NCBI GenBank assembly: GCA_002938255.1
Contig: PTLB01000003.1
Coordinates: forward strand, 1 to 34,386
Direction: 5' to 3'
DNA length: 34,386 nucleotides
Origin: Alphaproteobacteria bacterium MarineAlpha5_Bin3
GTDB taxonomy: Bacteria > Pseudomonadota > Alphaproteobacteria > HIMB59 > GCA-002718135
Shown here: piece by piece, positions 1 to 8,622 of the stretch
How positions within the stretch are numbered: the first letter of the stretch is position 1
Layout of the letters: each line of letters starts with the position of its first letter
Notes under the pieces: model-generated
Database searches by the model: none
What the model was told of the DNA's origin: nothing
The model's input: the letters and a program-made list of their open reading frames with translations, nothing else
Made by a program: the position numbers and the translations under genes

Positions 1-156
1 GTAAATATTATACTTATTTCTGTAATGTTTTTTAAATATTTTTTGTGGATATATAATTTTATGTTTACCGATAAGTTGATTAATATCCTCCCAATTATGA
101 TATAGTTTTACGGATTTGGCGGCTACAAAAGCTACTCCAAGTGATGAGTGTTTTTT
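1..156 (-). pseudogene. Open-frame fragment running off the left edge; possible FGGY-family carbohydrate kinase C-terminal remnant
   Basis: Minus-strand frame is open from the window edge to an in-frame TGA at 157-159 and reads HSSLGVAFVAAKSVKLYHNWEDINQLIGKHKIIYPQKIFKKHYRNKYNIY. It resembles the LGAA-LA...YP...Y C-terminus of FGGY kinases; no start codon in frame. Similarity judged by eye only. Confidence 0.25.
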
Positions 157-185
157 TCATAAGTTAATATTACCCCATCTAAGAC

Positions 186-336
186 AATTATACCACTTTG
201 AAATCCCCCCTATTTGTATAGTTGCAGACACTCTCTAGTCGCAAATTCGTCAAAAACGAGAAATTACTGCAGACACTTTTGAAAAAGTCTTATATATTGC
301 GACTTGGGGAACATAGTTTAGGAAACAGAGCGCCCC
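186..336 (+). repeat. Intergenic repeat copy 1 (direct repeat with 1451-1614)
   Basis: Shares 'aattatacc.ctttgaaatc.cc.tatttgtata' at the 5' end and 'ttgggGaacatagtttaggaaacagaRcgcccc' at the 3' end with 1451-1614; diverged middle with common 'gtcgcaaa.tc.tcaaaaac.cgaaat'. Confidence 0.8.
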
Positions 337-344
337 GCTACAAT

Positions 345-785
345 TTATAGTTCGTAAACTTCCCAATTAGTTTTTTTTGAAACTCTGTCATATAGAGATT
401 TTGCTCTTAGATTATCATTGCGCGTTATCCACCTAACCAAACCCCATCCTTTTTCTTTAGAAATTTTATCTAATTTTAAAATAAGTTTCTCACCAATTTT
501 TAAACCTCTGTAGTCAGGAGAAACAAACAAATCATCTAAAAAACCAATATCCTTTCCTCTTAAAGGACTTGGCATTCTTCTGTAATGAGCAAAGGCAACT
601 ATTTTTTCTTCAAACTCACAAATCAATCCATTAAGTTCATGCTGTTCATCTGTCAACCAACTCCATATGGTATTTAATATAGTCTGTGTCATTTCAACTT
701 TATAAAACTCAGCATAACCGTGATAGAGTTTTTGCCAGTCTTCTTTATCGTTAAGTTTTATGCTTCTAATAAATGTTGTGTCCAT
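345..785 (-). CDS. GNAT-family N-acetyltransferase
   Basis: ORF with GNAT core (FLDDLFVSPDYRGLKIGEKLILKLDKISKEKGWGLVRWITRNDNLRAKSLYDRV). Start set at the internal Met of MDTTFIRSIKL rather than the ORF-track start at 821. Confidence 0.8.
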   Translation of the reverse strand: MDTTFIRSIKLNDKEDWQKLYHGYAEFYKVEMTQTILNTIWSWLTDEQHELNGLICEFEEKIVAFAHYRRMPSPLRGKDIGFLDDLFVSPDYRGLKIGEKLILKLDKISKEKGWGLVRWITRNDNLRAKSLYDRVSKKTNWEVYEL

Positions 786-889
786 AAGACAATTTATAGC
801 ATAGCACGAAGTCTCCTGCAAAAGTCCTGCAAAAATATTGATTTCCTTACACGAAGTTTTTGAAAATGTGTTGGTTTTTGTGGTATAAA

Positions 890-922
890 TGACTAGAGGC
901 GAGTAACAGAACGCCCCATTTA
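890..922 (+). repeat. Partial third copy of the intergenic repeat 3' end
   Basis: 'aacagaacgccccattta' (905-922) is identical to 1602-1619; preceded by 'gactagaggcgagt', which can pair GGCG/CGCC. Confidence 0.6.
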
Positions 923-955
923 TGACTAATAATTATTTTAGTATTATAATTAAAT

Positions 956-1429
956 ATGAAAACCAAGTTAATTGCACTGTTTGTTATTTCTACATTTTTA
1001 GTTTCTTGTAATACTACGAGACCAACAGACGTAAAAAAATCTGACACCCAAAAAATTACTTCAATTAAATACGGTAATATTATTTCATCAATGCCTGTAA
1101 AAATTAAAGGTGAAGGTAGCGTAATCGGTGCAACAGCAGGAGGATTAATAGGCGGTCTTCTAGGTACTCAAGTATGCGGTGAAAAAGAAACTGCTGGAAC
1201 TAAATGTCAAGATATTGCGATTGTCTACGGAACGATAGGTGGTGCAACTATTGGATATGTTACAGAAGCATTATTAGGCAATCATGATGGTTATCAATAT
1301 ATTATTGACATTGATAATAACAGTGAAGATGTTGCCATAGTTCAAGGAAATAAAACTCTTTTAGAAAATGGTGGGAGAGTAGTAATTATCTATGGAGATA
1401 CAATCAGAGTTCTACCTTATACAGAATAA
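956..1429 (+). CDS. Glycine-zipper outer-membrane lipoprotein (17 kDa antigen / SlyB-like)
   Basis: Signal peptide with lipobox LVSC, then glycine zipper GSVIGATAGGLIGGLLGTQVCG...GTIGGATIGYVTEALLG. Confidence 0.75.
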   Translation: MKTKLIALFVISTFLVSCNTTRPTDVKKSDTQKITSIKYGNIISSMPVKIKGEGSVIGATAGGLIGGLLGTQVCGEKETAGTKCQDIAIVYGTIGGATIGYVTEALLGNHDGYQYIIDIDNNSEDVAIVQGNKTLLENGGRVVIIYGDTIRVLPYTE

Positions 1430-1450
1430 ACTTACCTTGAAATAAATTTC

Positions 1451-1614
1451 AATTATACCTCTTTGAAATCTCCTTATTTGTATAGGTAGCACACAGACAG
1501 AAGTCGCAAAATCATCAAAAACACGAAATCAGAGCACACAGAAAAAGCACACAGGCGCAAAAAACTATTATATTATGTGACATTGGGAACATAGTTTAGG
1601 AAACAGAACGCCCC
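1451..1614 (+). repeat. Intergenic repeat copy 2
   Basis: See 186-336; ends 11 nt before the methyltransferase ATG at 1626. Contains internal AGCACACAG-type direct repeats. Confidence 0.8.
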
Positions 1615-1625
1615 ATTTAAAAAAT

Positions 1626-2261
1626 ATGTCAAAAAAAAAAATAGGATATGATGATGCTTATTCATTAAAGACACCCGAAGATTCCATAAAACTCTACAAA
1701 AAATGGGCACAAGCCTATGATGAAGATTTTGCTTTAAGTTCAAATTATCTTTCACCTGCTAAAATTTGTAGTTTTTTTAATAAACATGCAAGAAATACTG
1801 ATACTCCAATTCTTGATGTTGGTGCTGGAACCGGTTTGGTTGGTGAATGTTTAAATAAAACAGGCAATAAAAAAATCATTGGAATAGATATATCTCCAGA
1901 AATGTTGGAACAAGCAAAATTAAAAGGATGTTATTCTTCCCTAGTGAGTGCTAATGTTACAAAAAAAATTCCATTAAAAAATAATTCTGTTGGAGCAGTT
2001 GTAAGTGCAGGAACTTTTACTCATGGGCATGTGGGACCAGATGCTTTTGATGAACTCTTACGTATTACAAAACCGGGAGGATTATTCGTTTTATCCATTA
2101 ATTCAAAAGTATTTATCAAGGGTGGTTTTCAAGAAAAATTCTCAAGAATTAAAAACAGTATTTCTGTTCCTATTTTTAATGAATTTAAAGCTCATGGTAA
2201 TAATAAAGATGAAAACTTTAGCAAAATAAAAATATTTGCATCTATTTTTCGTAAAAAATGA
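1626..2261 (+). CDS. Class I SAM-dependent methyltransferase
   Basis: Motif I ILDVGAGTGLVGE, IGIDISPEMLEQA, and LLRITKPGGLFVLSIN. Confidence 0.85.
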   Translation: MSKKKIGYDDAYSLKTPEDSIKLYKKWAQAYDEDFALSSNYLSPAKICSFFNKHARNTDTPILDVGAGTGLVGECLNKTGNKKIIGIDISPEMLEQAKLKGCYSSLVSANVTKKIPLKNNSVGAVVSAGTFTHGHVGPDAFDELLRITKPGGLFVLSINSKVFIKGGFQEKFSRIKNSISVPIFNEFKAHGNNKDENFSKIKIFASIFRKK

Positions 2262-2292
2262 AAAATGGAAATTAATACAACAAACTGTTAAT

Positions 2293-3234
2293 TTAATTTT
2301 CCTGTAAACCCAACAAATGTTCTTTAATACTTTCCGATAGTGCCAATAAATCGTAACCTCCTTCCAAAAAAGATATAATTCTTCCTTGGCAATGTATATT
2401 TGCAATTTCTATAATTTTTTTTGTTAAATCATAATAATCTTTTGATTCTAAATTAATATGCGCCAAAGGATCTCTTTTATGCGCATCAAAACCAGCGGAT
2501 ATTAATATTATTTCAGGTCTAAATTTATCTATATTATTCAAAATTTTATTTTCTAATATCTTTATAAAATCCTTTCCTTCTGTTCCTGCTAGAATTGGTG
2601 CATTGAAAATATTTCCCATTCCTTTTTCCTGTTCTGAACCTGTGCCTGGAAATAATGGGAATTCGTGTATAGAACCATAAGCAACTGTTTCGTCTTTAAA
2701 GAAAATTTCTTGCGTGCCATTTCCATGATGAACATCGAAATCAATAATCGCAATCTTATTTATTTCATATTTGCTTTGTAAATACCTTGCAGTAACTGCA
2801 ACATTATTTACAAAACAAAATCCATTTGCTCTAACAGTTTCTGCGTGATGACCTGGTGGCCGAACAGCGCAAAATATTCTTTTTTCATTTTCCCTAATAA
2901 GGCTGTCTGCGGCAGCAATACCAGCTCCACAAGATCTTAATATTGCTTTTTTACTTTTGGGACATAAAAGTGTATCGGCATATGGCTCTTTTTCTATTCC
3001 CGTTAATCCAGAATTTGGAATTAATGAAAAAATATTGTTTATATGTGTTGATGGATGTACCAGATAAATATTACGAACATCTGCTAATGGTGCATTTTTA
3101 ATATCTATATCAATACTGCTTATATTTTGAATGGATTTAAGAATAATCTGTACACGTTCTTTTTTTTCTGGGTGATTTGGACCATTATCTTTGAGTAAGC
3201 AGTCTGAGTGTGTGTAAACAATTATTTTTTTCAT
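2293..3234 (-). CDS. Histone deacetylase / acetylpolyamine amidohydrolase family protein
   Basis: RPPGHHAE, DFDVHHGNGTQEIF, SAGFDAHKRDPLA motifs. Confidence 0.9.
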   Translation of the reverse strand: MKKIIVYTHSDCLLKDNGPNHPEKKERVQIILKSIQNISSIDIDIKNAPLADVRNIYLVHPSTHINNIFSLIPNSGLTGIEKEPYADTLLCPKSKKAILRSCGAGIAAADSLIRENEKRIFCAVRPPGHHAETVRANGFCFVNNVAVTARYLQSKYEINKIAIIDFDVHHGNGTQEIFFKDETVAYGSIHEFPLFPGTGSEQEKGMGNIFNAPILAGTEGKDFIKILENKILNNIDKFRPEIILISAGFDAHKRDPLAHINLESKDYYDLTKKIIEIANIHCQGRIISFLEGGYDLLALSESIKEHLLGLQEN

Positions 3235-3387
3235 TACTCCATCTTACATTTATTTTATTAGTTTCAAAATTCGTTATCCGTATTTGAATAGCTAGTACAC
3301 ACTTTAACTGAATACTCTTACGAAAAACTGTATATACTATGTTTAAGTGATGTTTCTTCTAATTACAGAACATAGCAATATTTAAAA

Positions 3388-3846
3388 ATGAAAATCCACT
3401 ATTCTCAAATCTTAAAAAAAAACATGCTAAATGTTTTTCGCGATGTTCTAAAAAATATAGAAGTAAATGGTTTGCAAGAAGGCCATCATCTTTATATATC
3501 CTTTAAAACAGATAATAAAAAAGTTGTTATTCCAAATTGGTTAAAGGAAAAACATCCAAAAGAAATCACGATAGTCATTCAATATGAATATTGGAATTTC
3601 AAAGTAAAAAATGACTCATTCAATATTGGGCTATCATTTAATGACATAAATGCAGACATATCTGTTCCATTTGATTCTGTAATCTCTTTTGCCGATCCAT
3701 ATGCAAATTTTGGATTAAAACTTATAAATGAAGAAATTAATAAAAAATTAAGTGACAAAAAACCAAAAAGAAAAAAATCTGTTATTAAAAAAAATAAAGA
3801 CAAAGATAATATAATCGAATTTCAAAAGTTTAAAAAATTAAGATAA
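3388..3846 (+). CDS. sspB: SspB-family ClpXP adaptor (stringent starvation protein B, alphaproteobacterial type)
   Basis: GHHLYISFKTD...IPNWLKEKHPKEITIVIQYEYWNFKV...FNIGLSFNDI...ISVPFDSVISFADPYANFGLKL matches the family pattern. Confidence 0.8.
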   Translation: MKIHYSQILKKNMLNVFRDVLKNIEVNGLQEGHHLYISFKTDNKKVVIPNWLKEKHPKEITIVIQYEYWNFKVKNDSFNIGLSFNDINADISVPFDSVISFADPYANFGLKLINEEINKKLSDKKPKRKKSVIKKNKDKDNIIEFQKFKKLR

Positions 3847-4467
3847 ATATTTAGAATTCACAACTTTGCCAGATTCATAAGTTATAATAAATGGGCTGCC
3901 AGTTGGAATCTCTATTTTTGAAATTTCTTCTGCTTTATACAAGCCAACTTGTATCATCGATGCTCGCAGTGAATTGCCATGGGCTGCTATTAACACATCT
4001 TGACCCTCATTGATTTTAGGTTCTATAAAGTTGATAAAATATGGCTTAACTCTTGTAACAACATTTTCCAGACTTTCTCCTCCAGGAGGAGAAACATCGT
4101 ACGAACGGCGCCATATGCGAACTTGCTCTTTACCGTATTTATTAGCAGTCTCTTCTTTATTAAATCCAACCAAATCTCCGTAATCCCTCTCATTTAAACT
4201 TTGGTCTTTGGTCATAAGAAGTTGACCGTCACTCCAAAATTGTTCCAAGTTCATTTCTTTAATTGCTAACTCAGCCGTTTTGGTGGCTCTTTGCAAAACA
4301 CTACTGAAAATTACATCAATATGCACTTTATTTTTTTTCATTAATTGACCAGCGACTTTGGCCTCTGCAATGCCCTGTTCGGTCAATGGTACATCTTCCC
4401 ATCCAGTAAATCGATTTTCAAGATTCCATTGACTTTGGCCATGGCGTAAAAGGATAAGGTTATTCAT
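3838..4467 (-). CDS. gpmA: 2,3-bisphosphoglycerate-dependent phosphoglycerate mutase
   Basis: LLRHGQSQWNLENRFTGWEDVPLTEQG, SLNERDYGDLVG, PPGGESLENVVTRV, AAHGNSLRA. Confidence 0.95.
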   Translation of the reverse strand: MNNLILLRHGQSQWNLENRFTGWEDVPLTEQGIAEAKVAGQLMKKNKVHIDVIFSSVLQRATKTAELAIKEMNLEQFWSDGQLLMTKDQSLNERDYGDLVGFNKEETANKYGKEQVRIWRRSYDVSPPGGESLENVVTRVKPYFINFIEPKINEGQDVLIAAHGNSLRASMIQVGLYKAEEISKIEIPTGSPFIITYESGKVVNSKYLS

Positions 4468-4536
4468 AAAATAAATATTTTTAATTCAATGATTGAGTTT
4501 ATGTTATACAAAAATATAATTAAATTAATACAAAAA

Positions 4537-5922
4537 ATGAAAAAAAAATACAGAATAGAATTTGATAGTTTGGGAAGCAAAAAAATAGACTCTACCCAAC
4601 TATGGGGAGCACAAACACAGCGATCACTTGAAAATTTCAAAATTGGTAATGAAAAAATTCCAAAAGAAATAATCATTGCATTTGGTCATCAGAAAAAAGC
4701 TGCCGCTCTTGCCAATATAAAAATTGGCAAATTAAATTCTAAAATCGGAAAAGCGATCATTGATGCCTGTAATCAAATTATCAATTTAAAGCTTATTGAT
4801 GAATTTCCACTTTCTATCTGGCAAACAGGTTCAGGAACGCAAACCAATATGAATGCTAATGAAGTTATTAGTAATTATGCTATTAAAAAGTTGAAAGGGA
4901 AAATTGGATCTAAAAAACCAGTCCATCCTAATGATCATGTTAATCTATCCCAATCTTCTAATGATACTTTTCCAACAGTAATGCACATAACTTGCAATGA
5001 ATTGTTACAAGATAAATTAAACATATCATTACGTAATTTGATTAAAGAATTAAAATCTAAGTCACAAAAATTCAACAGAATTATAAAAATTGGTCGAACA
5101 CATACTCAAGACGCTATACCTTTAACATTAGGACAGGTATTTTCAGGATATTTAGAACAAATAAAAAATAATCAAAAAAGAATATTACAAGCTCAAAAAG
5201 AACTGCTTTATTTAGCCCAAGGGGGAACAGCTGTTGGAACAGGTATGAATGCTCCTAAAAATTTTGATAAAATTTTTTGTAAATACTTATCATTATTAAC
5301 TAAAAGCAAATATTTTCCTGCCCCTAATAAATTTGAATCCATTGCATCGCACGATCCCATGGTAAACCTATCTGGAAGTCTTAATACTCTTGCTACTTCT
5401 CTTTTAAAAATATCAAATGATTTACGTTTTTTAGCATCAGGTCCACGTTCAGGTTTAGGAGAGTTAAAGTTGCCTGAAAACGAACCTGGATCTTCTATAA
5501 TGCCTGGTAAAGTAAATCCAACACAAATTGAGGCGTTATCAATGGTGTGCACCCAAGTAATTGGAAATCACACAACAATTACTATTGCTGGATCGCAAGG
5601 TCACTTTGAACTAAATGCTTTTAAACCAGTGATTATTTTTAATAATTTACAATCAATACATTTACTTTCTGATTCAATTGACAGTTTTATTAAATACTGT
5701 CTTCGAGGTTTAAAGCCAGATGTTTATCGAATAAAACAACATTTAGATAATTCTTTAATGCTTGTCACTGCTTTGAATGAACATATAGGGTATGACAATG
5801 CTGCAAAAATTGCAAAAAAAGCTTTCAAAGAAAACTTAACACTTAAAGAAGCAGCTATAAAACTTGGGATGATAGAAGCAAATGAGTTTGATAGGATAGT
5901 TCAACCAAAAAAAATGATTTAG
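4537..5922 (+). CDS. fumC: Fumarate hydratase class II
   Basis: GSGTQTNMNANEV, GRTHTQDAIPLTLGQ, signature GSSIMPGKVNPTQ. Start set at MKKKYRIEFDSLG (internal Met of the ORF-track 4489 ORF). Confidence 0.95.
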   Translation: MKKKYRIEFDSLGSKKIDSTQLWGAQTQRSLENFKIGNEKIPKEIIIAFGHQKKAAALANIKIGKLNSKIGKAIIDACNQIINLKLIDEFPLSIWQTGSGTQTNMNANEVISNYAIKKLKGKIGSKKPVHPNDHVNLSQSSNDTFPTVMHITCNELLQDKLNISLRNLIKELKSKSQKFNRIIKIGRTHTQDAIPLTLGQVFSGYLEQIKNNQKRILQAQKELLYLAQGGTAVGTGMNAPKNFDKIFCKYLSLLTKSKYFPAPNKFESIASHDPMVNLSGSLNTLATSLLKISNDLRFLASGPRSGLGELKLPENEPGSSIMPGKVNPTQIEALSMVCTQVIGNHTTITIAGSQGHFELNAFKPVIIFNNLQSIHLLSDSIDSFIKYCLRGLKPDVYRIKQHLDNSLMLVTALNEHIGYDNAAKIAKKAFKENLTLKEAAIKLGMIEANEFDRIVQPKKMI

Positions 5923-5929
5923 GTTTAGA

Positions 5930-6802
5930 TTAAATTATCTTGAAATTAGATTTATCTGAAAATATTTTACGCAAAAGTTGAATGTTTAAAAAATGGCCTG
6001 ATTTTTTTCCATAGAAATAACCTTGAATAGGTTTGCCAGCTAAGTATAAATCTCCTATTGAATCCAGCATCTTATGTCGAACAAACTCATCTTCAAAACG
6101 TAAACCTTCTTTATTTAAAATTTTTTTGTCCCCAACTACAACGGCATTTTCAAGTGAACCTCCGAGAGCAAATCCGTTAGCTCTCAAATAATCTACATCT
6201 TTTTCAAATCCAAAAGTTCTCGCAAAAGAAATATCTTTCTTATAGTTGCCATTAACTAATTGAAGTTGGCATGCCTGTTTATTAACTAAATGACTTGCAA
6301 ATTCTATTTCAAAATTAATTGCAAATTGTTTGTCAGGAAGAATTTTTGTAAAACTATCACCTTTGGTAACTACAACTTCTTTTTCTATCAAAATTATTTG
6401 GCGATCAATCTCTTGTTTTACTATACCTTTACTTTCAAATAATTCTACAAAAGGTAATGAACTACCATCCATGATGGGAACTTCAGGTCCATCAATCAGT
6501 ATATTTACATTATCAATATGCATACCTGATAGAGCACTCATTAAATGCTCTATAGTAGATACTGAAGCTCCTTCTTTATTTGCAATAGTTGTACATAGGT
6601 TCGTTGAAGTAACATTTGACCATAATGCATTAATGATATTGCTATTTTTTTGATCAGTTCTTATAAATCTTATTCCATTGTTAATTTCTGCTGGCTCAAT
6701 ATTTATAGCTACTTTCTTTCCTGAATGTAAGCCTACACCTGATAAAGATATGCTCGAATTTATTGTTTGCTGTTTTTTAGATGTATTTGAGCTTGCAATC
6801 AT
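5930..6802 (-). CDS. lpxC: UDP-3-O-acyl-N-acetylglucosamine deacetylase
   Basis: SLSGVGLHSGKKV, EHLMSALSGMHIDNVNI, DGSSLPFVE, FVRHKMLDSIGDLYLAG. Start set at ATG 6802 (MIASSNTSKK); the ORF-track start at 6832 is a GTG inside a terminator hairpin. Confidence 0.95.
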   Translation of the reverse strand: MIASSNTSKKQQTINSSISLSGVGLHSGKKVAINIEPAEINNGIRFIRTDQKNSNIINALWSNVTSTNLCTTIANKEGASVSTIEHLMSALSGMHIDNVNILIDGPEVPIMDGSSLPFVELFESKGIVKQEIDRQIILIEKEVVVTKGDSFTKILPDKQFAINFEIEFASHLVNKQACQLQLVNGNYKKDISFARTFGFEKDVDYLRANGFALGGSLENAVVVGDKKILNKEGLRFEDEFVRHKMLDSIGDLYLAGKPIQGYFYGKKSGHFLNIQLLRKIFSDKSNFKII

Positions 6803-6804
6803 AA

Positions 6805-6836
6805 ATATAAAAAAAGTGCTGTCCTGCAGCACTTTT
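6805..6836 (-). terminator. Rho-independent terminator downstream of ftsZ
   Basis: On the minus strand AAAAGTGCTG-CAGGA-CAGCACTTTT then continued T run (7 T total): 10-bp perfect stem, 5-nt loop, U tract. Confidence 0.85.
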
Positions 6837-6903
6837 CTTAAATATATATATTTTTATAGTTTCACAATTAACTGAATATTACTGATTATTTCAATAAATT
6901 TAG

Positions 6904-8538
6904 CTAATTTGCTTGTCTTCTAAGGAAAGTTGGAATGTCTAACAATTCCTCTTCATTTTCCTGATTAAAATCATCTTCAGATTCAGGACCTTCATCATCC
7001 GAAAATTCATTTTCATTTTCTTTAGTATTAGTTATTTCATGATCCTCTTCAAGTATTTCATTTTGAAAAACAGGTTCTGATTTTACTGAAGTTGAGTTTT
7101 CTATGGGCTCACTCTCTAGATTTTTGTCTTCAAGAGTATCAAATAAACTAAGTTTGCGAACACTAGATTTAACTTCCTCCTTTACAGCTGATGAGTTTGA
7201 AAACACTTGATTTTCTTCGTATATATTAGAATCAACTTGTTCTAATTCATTAGATTTTTCTATTTGCTCTTCATCATATGAGGACTGAGCAGCTTCTATA
7301 TTTGCTTTTTCTGTAAACAAAGCTCCTGAAGTATCTTCTTCAACATCATTATTTATATAATTAATACTTGGATTTTCTGATGGTAAAGCTTTTTCATTAC
7401 TTGAATCAACAATTTCATCTTCCACAGTATTTTCTAATGTTAATTCTTTATCTAAATCTTCTTTAATAACTTCCGTATTCTGATTAAATTCAGATGATTT
7501 TTGTAAATAAACGGAATTATCAATAGATAAAGTACTAACTGCTTCTAGAGGTTTAGGGGAGGTTTCAGAATTTAGATCTATACCGGTTGCCACTAAACTT
7601 ACCCTAACAACACCTTCTAGTCTTTCATCGCATGTAGTCCCATAAATAATATTAGCTTCTTCATCAACTTCTTGCTTAATTCTATTTGCTGCTTCATCTA
7701 CTTCATATAAAGTAATATCGTTACCTCCAGTAATATTGATAATTAAACCTTTTGCGCCTTTTAAAGATACATCATCAATTAAAGGATTGGCTATTGCAGC
7801 TTCAGCAGCAGCAACAGCACGACCTTCACCTGAAGCTTCTCCTGTTCCCATCATTGCCCTGCCCATTTCTGACATAACTGTTTTCACATCTGAAAAATCA
7901 AGATTAATCAAACCTGGTTGAACCATCAAATCTGTAACACCTCTAACACCGGCATATAAAACATCATCTGCCATTTTAAATGCATCTGCAAATGTTGTTT
8001 TCTCATTAGCAATACGAAATAAATTTTGATTTGGTATAGTCAAGAGAGTATCAACATACTGTTGTAACTCTTCAAGACCCTTGTCAGCGATCTTCATTCT
8101 TTGAGAGCCTTCAAAATGAAAAGGTTTTGTAACAACTCCAACAGTTAATATTCCTTTTTCTCTTGCAAGTTTAGCTATAACTGGTGCGGCACCCGTTCCT
8201 GTACCACCTCCCATACCTGCAGCAATAAATAACATATGACTTCCATCTAATTTTTCACTTATTTCATTAAGAGTCTCTTCTGCTGCTTGCCTTCCAACAT
8301 CGGGTCGCATACCAGCTCCAAGTCCTCTAGTGCTTTTAATTCCTAATTGAATTTTTTTCTTGCAATTTGAAATTTGAAGAGCTTGTGCATCTGTATTTGC
8401 TATCACAAAATCAACTCCCTCAAGATTTGAATTCATCATATTGTTAACAGCGTTCCCTCCTGATCCGCCAACACCTAAAACTGTAATTTGAGGATGTAGA
8501 TTAGGACCTACATCTGGTATAGAAATATTTATAGTCAT
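6904..8538 (-). CDS. ftsZ: Cell division protein FtsZ with long acidic C-terminal linker
   Basis: [13 protein letters not shown] tubulin signature, N-terminal [17 protein letters not shown], conserved C-terminal peptide DIPTFLRRQ. Confidence 0.97.
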   Translation of the reverse strand: MTINISIPDVGPNLHPQITVLGVGGSGGNAVNNMMNSNLEGVDFVIANTDAQALQISNCKKKIQLGIKSTRGLGAGMRPDVGRQAAEETLNEISEKLDGSHMLFIAAGMGGGTGTGAAPVIAKLAREKGILTVGVVTKPFHFEGSQRMKIADKGLEELQQYVDTLLTIPNQNLFRIANEKTTFADAFKMADDVLYAGVRGVTDLMVQPGLINLDFSDVKTVMSEMGRAMMGTGEASGEGRAVAAAEAAIANPLIDDVSLKGAKGLIINITGGNDITLYEVDEAANRIKQEVDEEANIIYGTTCDERLEGVVRVSLVATGIDLNSETSPKPLEAVSTLSIDNSVYLQKSSEFNQNTEVIKEDLDKELTLENTVEDEIVDSSNEKALPSENPSINYINNDVEEDTSGALFTEKANIEAAQSSYDEEQIEKSNELEQVDSNIYEENQVFSNSSAVKEEVKSSVRKLSLFDTLEDKNLESEPIENSTSVKSEPVFQNEILEEDHEITNTKENENEFSDDEGPESEDDFNQENEEELLDIPTFLRRQAN

Positions 8539-8545
8539 GTATTTA

Positions 8546-8594
8546 CTCCGCCGTTTTTTTATATTTTTTAACGATTTACCCCCGCAACCGTCAA
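8546..8594 (-). promoter_or_regulatory. Candidate ftsZ promoter and Shine-Dalgarno in the ftsA-ftsZ gap
   Basis: Minus strand TTGACG (8594-8589), 18-nt spacer, TAAAAA (8570-8565), then GGAG seven nt before the ftsZ ATG. The -10 is only a 4/6 match. Confidence 0.35.
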
Positions 8595-8622
8595 TAAATA
8601 TAACTATATATTGTATGTTATA

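Noticed and set aside
847-1047. 66-aa minus-strand ORF
   Set aside because: Antisense to the lipoprotein start, spans the repeat, no recognisable domain.
1437-1452. Perfect inverted repeat TTGAAATAAATTTCAA after the lipoprotein gene
   Set aside because: Short AT-rich stem with a tiny loop and no U-tract; not enough for a terminator call.
186-1614. Integron attC sites as the explanation for the repeats
   Set aside because: The gene-cassette layout suggested it, but I found no convincing GTTRRRY/RYYYAAC core sites and no integrase in the window.
1573-1755. 60-aa minus-strand ORF
   Set aside because: Antisense across repeat copy 2 and the methyltransferase start; composition looks like chance.
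2269-2294. AAATTAA...TTAATTT inverted repeat between the convergent methyltransferase and HDAC genes
   Set aside because: A/T-only 7-bp stem, weak and expected by chance at this base composition.
5208-5552. 114-aa ORF antisense to fumC
   Set aside because: Lies wholly within a strongly supported fumC; typical shadow ORF.
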